Shown: one piece after another, positions 5,268 to 5,313 of the stretch | Numbering within the stretch: the stretch's first letter is position 1 | Layout: every line of letters starts with the position of its first letter | NCBI GenBank assembly: GCA_022361535.1 | Contig: JAKSAU010000606.1 | Location: 1-5,313 of the forward strand | Direction: 5' to 3' | Source: Desulfobacterales bacterium | Lineage (GTDB): Bacteria > Desulfobacterota > Desulfobacteria > Desulfobacterales > Desulfobacteraceae | DNA length: 5,313 nt | Made by a program: the position numbers and the translations under genes | The notes under the pieces: generated by a model | The model's database searches: none | What the model saw: only the letters and a program-made list of their open reading frames with translations | Told to the model about the DNA's origin: nothing

Positions 5268-5313
5268 ATGAAGGTATTGGCATTTGAGCACTTAGGCTCG
5301 TTTGTTTTAAGAA
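5268..5313 (+). other. Possible start of a further open frame, cut by the window edge
   Basis: An ATG at 5268 opens 15 codons (MKVLAFEHLGSFVLR) to the right edge without a stop. The beginning resembles a basic start followed by hydrophobic residues, as in many real proteins. However, the preceding bases (CATCCTAAA) contain no Shine-Dalgarno sequence and there is too little to identify. The stretch from 5186 to 5267 shows no convincing terminator or promoter. Confidence 0.25.

Noticed and set aside
5284..5313. GAGC-ACTTAG-GCTC followed by a T-rich run as a terminator of the operon
   Set aside because: Only four base pairs in the stem, with a weak wobble beyond, and the T-run is interrupted. 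It is too weak to call.

Overview
The window looks like chromosomal DNA from an anaerobic bacterium, most likely a sulfate reducer of the Desulfobacterota (Desulfobacter/Desulfobacula type). This is inference from three things: a TupA-type tungstate-binding protein, an iron-sulfur-flavoprotein-like protein and the general composition. No rRNA or other marker gene is present to confirm it. I see no mobile element, CRISPR array, tRNA or rRNA.

Left part (1-1300): the window opens inside the last 57 codons of a plus-strand family 3 (amino-acid type) ABC transporter solute-binding protein, ending at 175. A perfect 16-bp inverted repeat (183-220) follows. It sits between that gene and a convergent minus-strand gene (332-1189) encoding a complete, exported tungstate-binding protein of the TupA family. 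No TupB permease or TupC ATPase gene is adjacent within the window. Upstream of tupA are a good Shine-Dalgarno site, a TTGACA -35 element, and a near-perfect palindrome at the predicted transcription start. The palindrome also contains a perfect DnaA-box 9-mer.

Right part (1417-5185): four plus-strand genes with gaps of 2, 12 and 26 nt form a likely operon. They encode (1) an Ogt-type O6-alkylguanine-DNA alkyltransferase, (2) a protein of the zinc-dependent phospholipase C fold without a signal peptide, (3) a UMF1-family MFS transporter, and (4) a two-domain protein with an N-terminal iron-sulfur-flavoprotein/FMN-reductase domain and a C-terminal low-molecular-weight phosphatase/ArsC-like domain. 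The operon suggests no single pathway.

The most unusual item is the last gene. Its phosphatase-like P-loop has serine where the nucleophilic cysteine belongs, and its flavoprotein domain lacks one of the four cluster-type cysteines. It may be a sensor, a binding protein or a degenerate enzyme rather than an arsenate reductase or phosphatase. After 5185 only about 130 nt remain. They hold no clear terminator and, at most, the first codons of an unidentified reading frame.
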